From positions 5,718 through 11,021 of the forward strand of contig JAKACE010000031.1 of assembly GCA_021821705.1 (NCBI GenBank): DNA of 5,304 nt. The letters run 5' to 3'. Within the stretch, counting starts at the first letter, position 1. The number at the start of each line of letters is the position of its first letter. The notes under the pieces are model-generated. The model made no database searches. It was given only the letters and a program-made list of their open reading frames with translations, and was not told where the DNA came from. Below, one piece after another: positions 4,785 to 5,304 of this stretch. The DNA comes from Actinomycetes bacterium. Lineage in GTDB: Bacteria; Actinomycetota; Acidimicrobiia; Acidimicrobiales; Palsa-688. Position numbers and translations under genes: made by a program.

Positions 4785-5304
4785 TTACTTGATGATCTTG
4801 GTGACGCGGCCTGCACCAACGGTACGGCCACCCTCACGGATGGCGAACCGCAGGCCTTCGTCCATGGCGATCGGCTTCTGCAGCTCGACCGTCATCGTCA
4901 CATTGTCCCCGGGCATGACCATCTCGGTGCCCTCGGGCAGGGTGACAGAACCGGTGACGTCGGTGGTGCGGAAATAGAACTGCGGCCGGTAGTTGGTGAA
5001 GAAGGGCTTGTGGCGACCACCCTCGTCCTTGTTGAGCACGTAGACGTTGGCCTCGAAGTTGGTGTGGGGCGTGATCGAGCCGGGCTTGCAGAGCACCTGG
5101 CCGCGCTCGATCTCCTCCTTCTTGGTGCCACGCAGCAGGACGCCGATGTTGTCACCGGCCTGGCCCTGGTCGAGCAGCTTGCGGAACATCTCCACACCGG
5201 TGCACACGGTCTTGGCCGTCGCACGCAGGCCCACGATCTCGACCGGGTCGTTGATCTTGATGACACCCTGCTCCACCTTGCCGGTGGCGACCGTGCCACG
5301 GCCC
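4785..5304 (-). CDS. tuf: Elongation factor Tu, C-terminal part (partial, 5' end beyond right edge)
   Basis: EF-Tu carries aminoacyl-tRNA to the ribosome as a GTP complex. The last 172 codons are present, beginning [13 protein letters not shown] in domain II; the GTPase domain and N-terminus lie outside. Domain II continues through [27 protein letters not shown] and LLRG. Domain III follows, with [33 protein letters not shown], the PGDNV block and the conserved end [25 protein letters not shown] at 5276 is internal, not a start, because conserved domain II sequence continues upstream of it. The stop is TAA at 4785-4787, 20 bp before rpsJ. Upstream genes are probably fusA, rpsG and rpsL (str operon), which cannot be seen here. 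Confidence 0.97.
   Translation of the reverse strand, partial: GRGTVATGKVEQGVIKINDPVEIVGLRATAKTVCTGVEMFRKLLDQGQAGDNIGVLLRGTKKEEIERGQVLCKPGSITPHTNFEANVYVLNKDEGGRHKPFFTNYRPQFYFRTTDVTGSVTLPEGTEMVMPGDNVTMTVELQKPIAMDEGLRFAIREGGRTVGAGRVTKIIK

Noticed and set aside
4531..4977. A 148-codon plus-strand open frame opposite rpsJ and tuf
   Set aside because: It is a shadow of two highly conserved genes on the other strand.

Overview
The window is a 5.3 kb piece of a high-GC chromosome, most likely from an actinobacterium and plausibly of the class Acidimicrobiia. This rests on the strong G/C bias at third codon positions, GTG and TTG starts, a NadD with the actinobacterial PWQK variant, and a secreted protein of VSC-x5-C-xAVG repeats of a kind I associate with acidimicrobial genomes. 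The class is an inference from recall, not from a search. It is mostly housekeeping chromosome with one accessory-looking secreted protein. I see no mobile element, CRISPR array, tRNA or rRNA.

Layout. (1) 1-1386, minus: the N-terminal 462 codons of an exported protein made of eight tandem repeats of about 50 residues, each with a cysteine pair. It is open at the left edge. (2) 1387-1594: its ribosome binding site and a small hairpin downstream of the next gene. (3) 1595-2938, minus: class II DAHP synthase, first enzyme of the shikimate pathway. (4) 2939-3045: a 107 bp divergent intergenic region. An 18 bp perfect inverted repeat lies across the DAHP synthase start codon, and a possible -10 element sits just before nadD. 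(5) 3046-4318, plus: a three-gene cluster, nadD (NAD synthesis), a 77-residue single-pass membrane protein of unknown function, and rsfS (ribosome silencing factor). They are joined by ATGA and TTGA stop-start overlaps. (6) 4319-4449: a convergent intergenic region with a perfect 16 bp hairpin midway between the two stop codons. (7) 4450-5304, minus: tuf (C-terminal part only) followed by rpsJ. rpsJ ends at the hairpin, so here it is the last gene of a tuf-rpsJ unit and is not followed by rplC as in the usual S10 operon.

How the genes relate. nadD and rsfS are commonly neighbours in bacteria. The membrane ORF between them is the unknown member. tuf and rpsJ belong to translation. DAHP synthase and the repeat protein are on the same strand but separated by 208 bp, with no evidence of functional linkage. 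I do not see a complete novel system. The best leads are the cysteine-paired repeat protein, the small ORF between nadD and rsfS, the inverted repeat on the DAHP synthase start codon, and the detached rpsJ.
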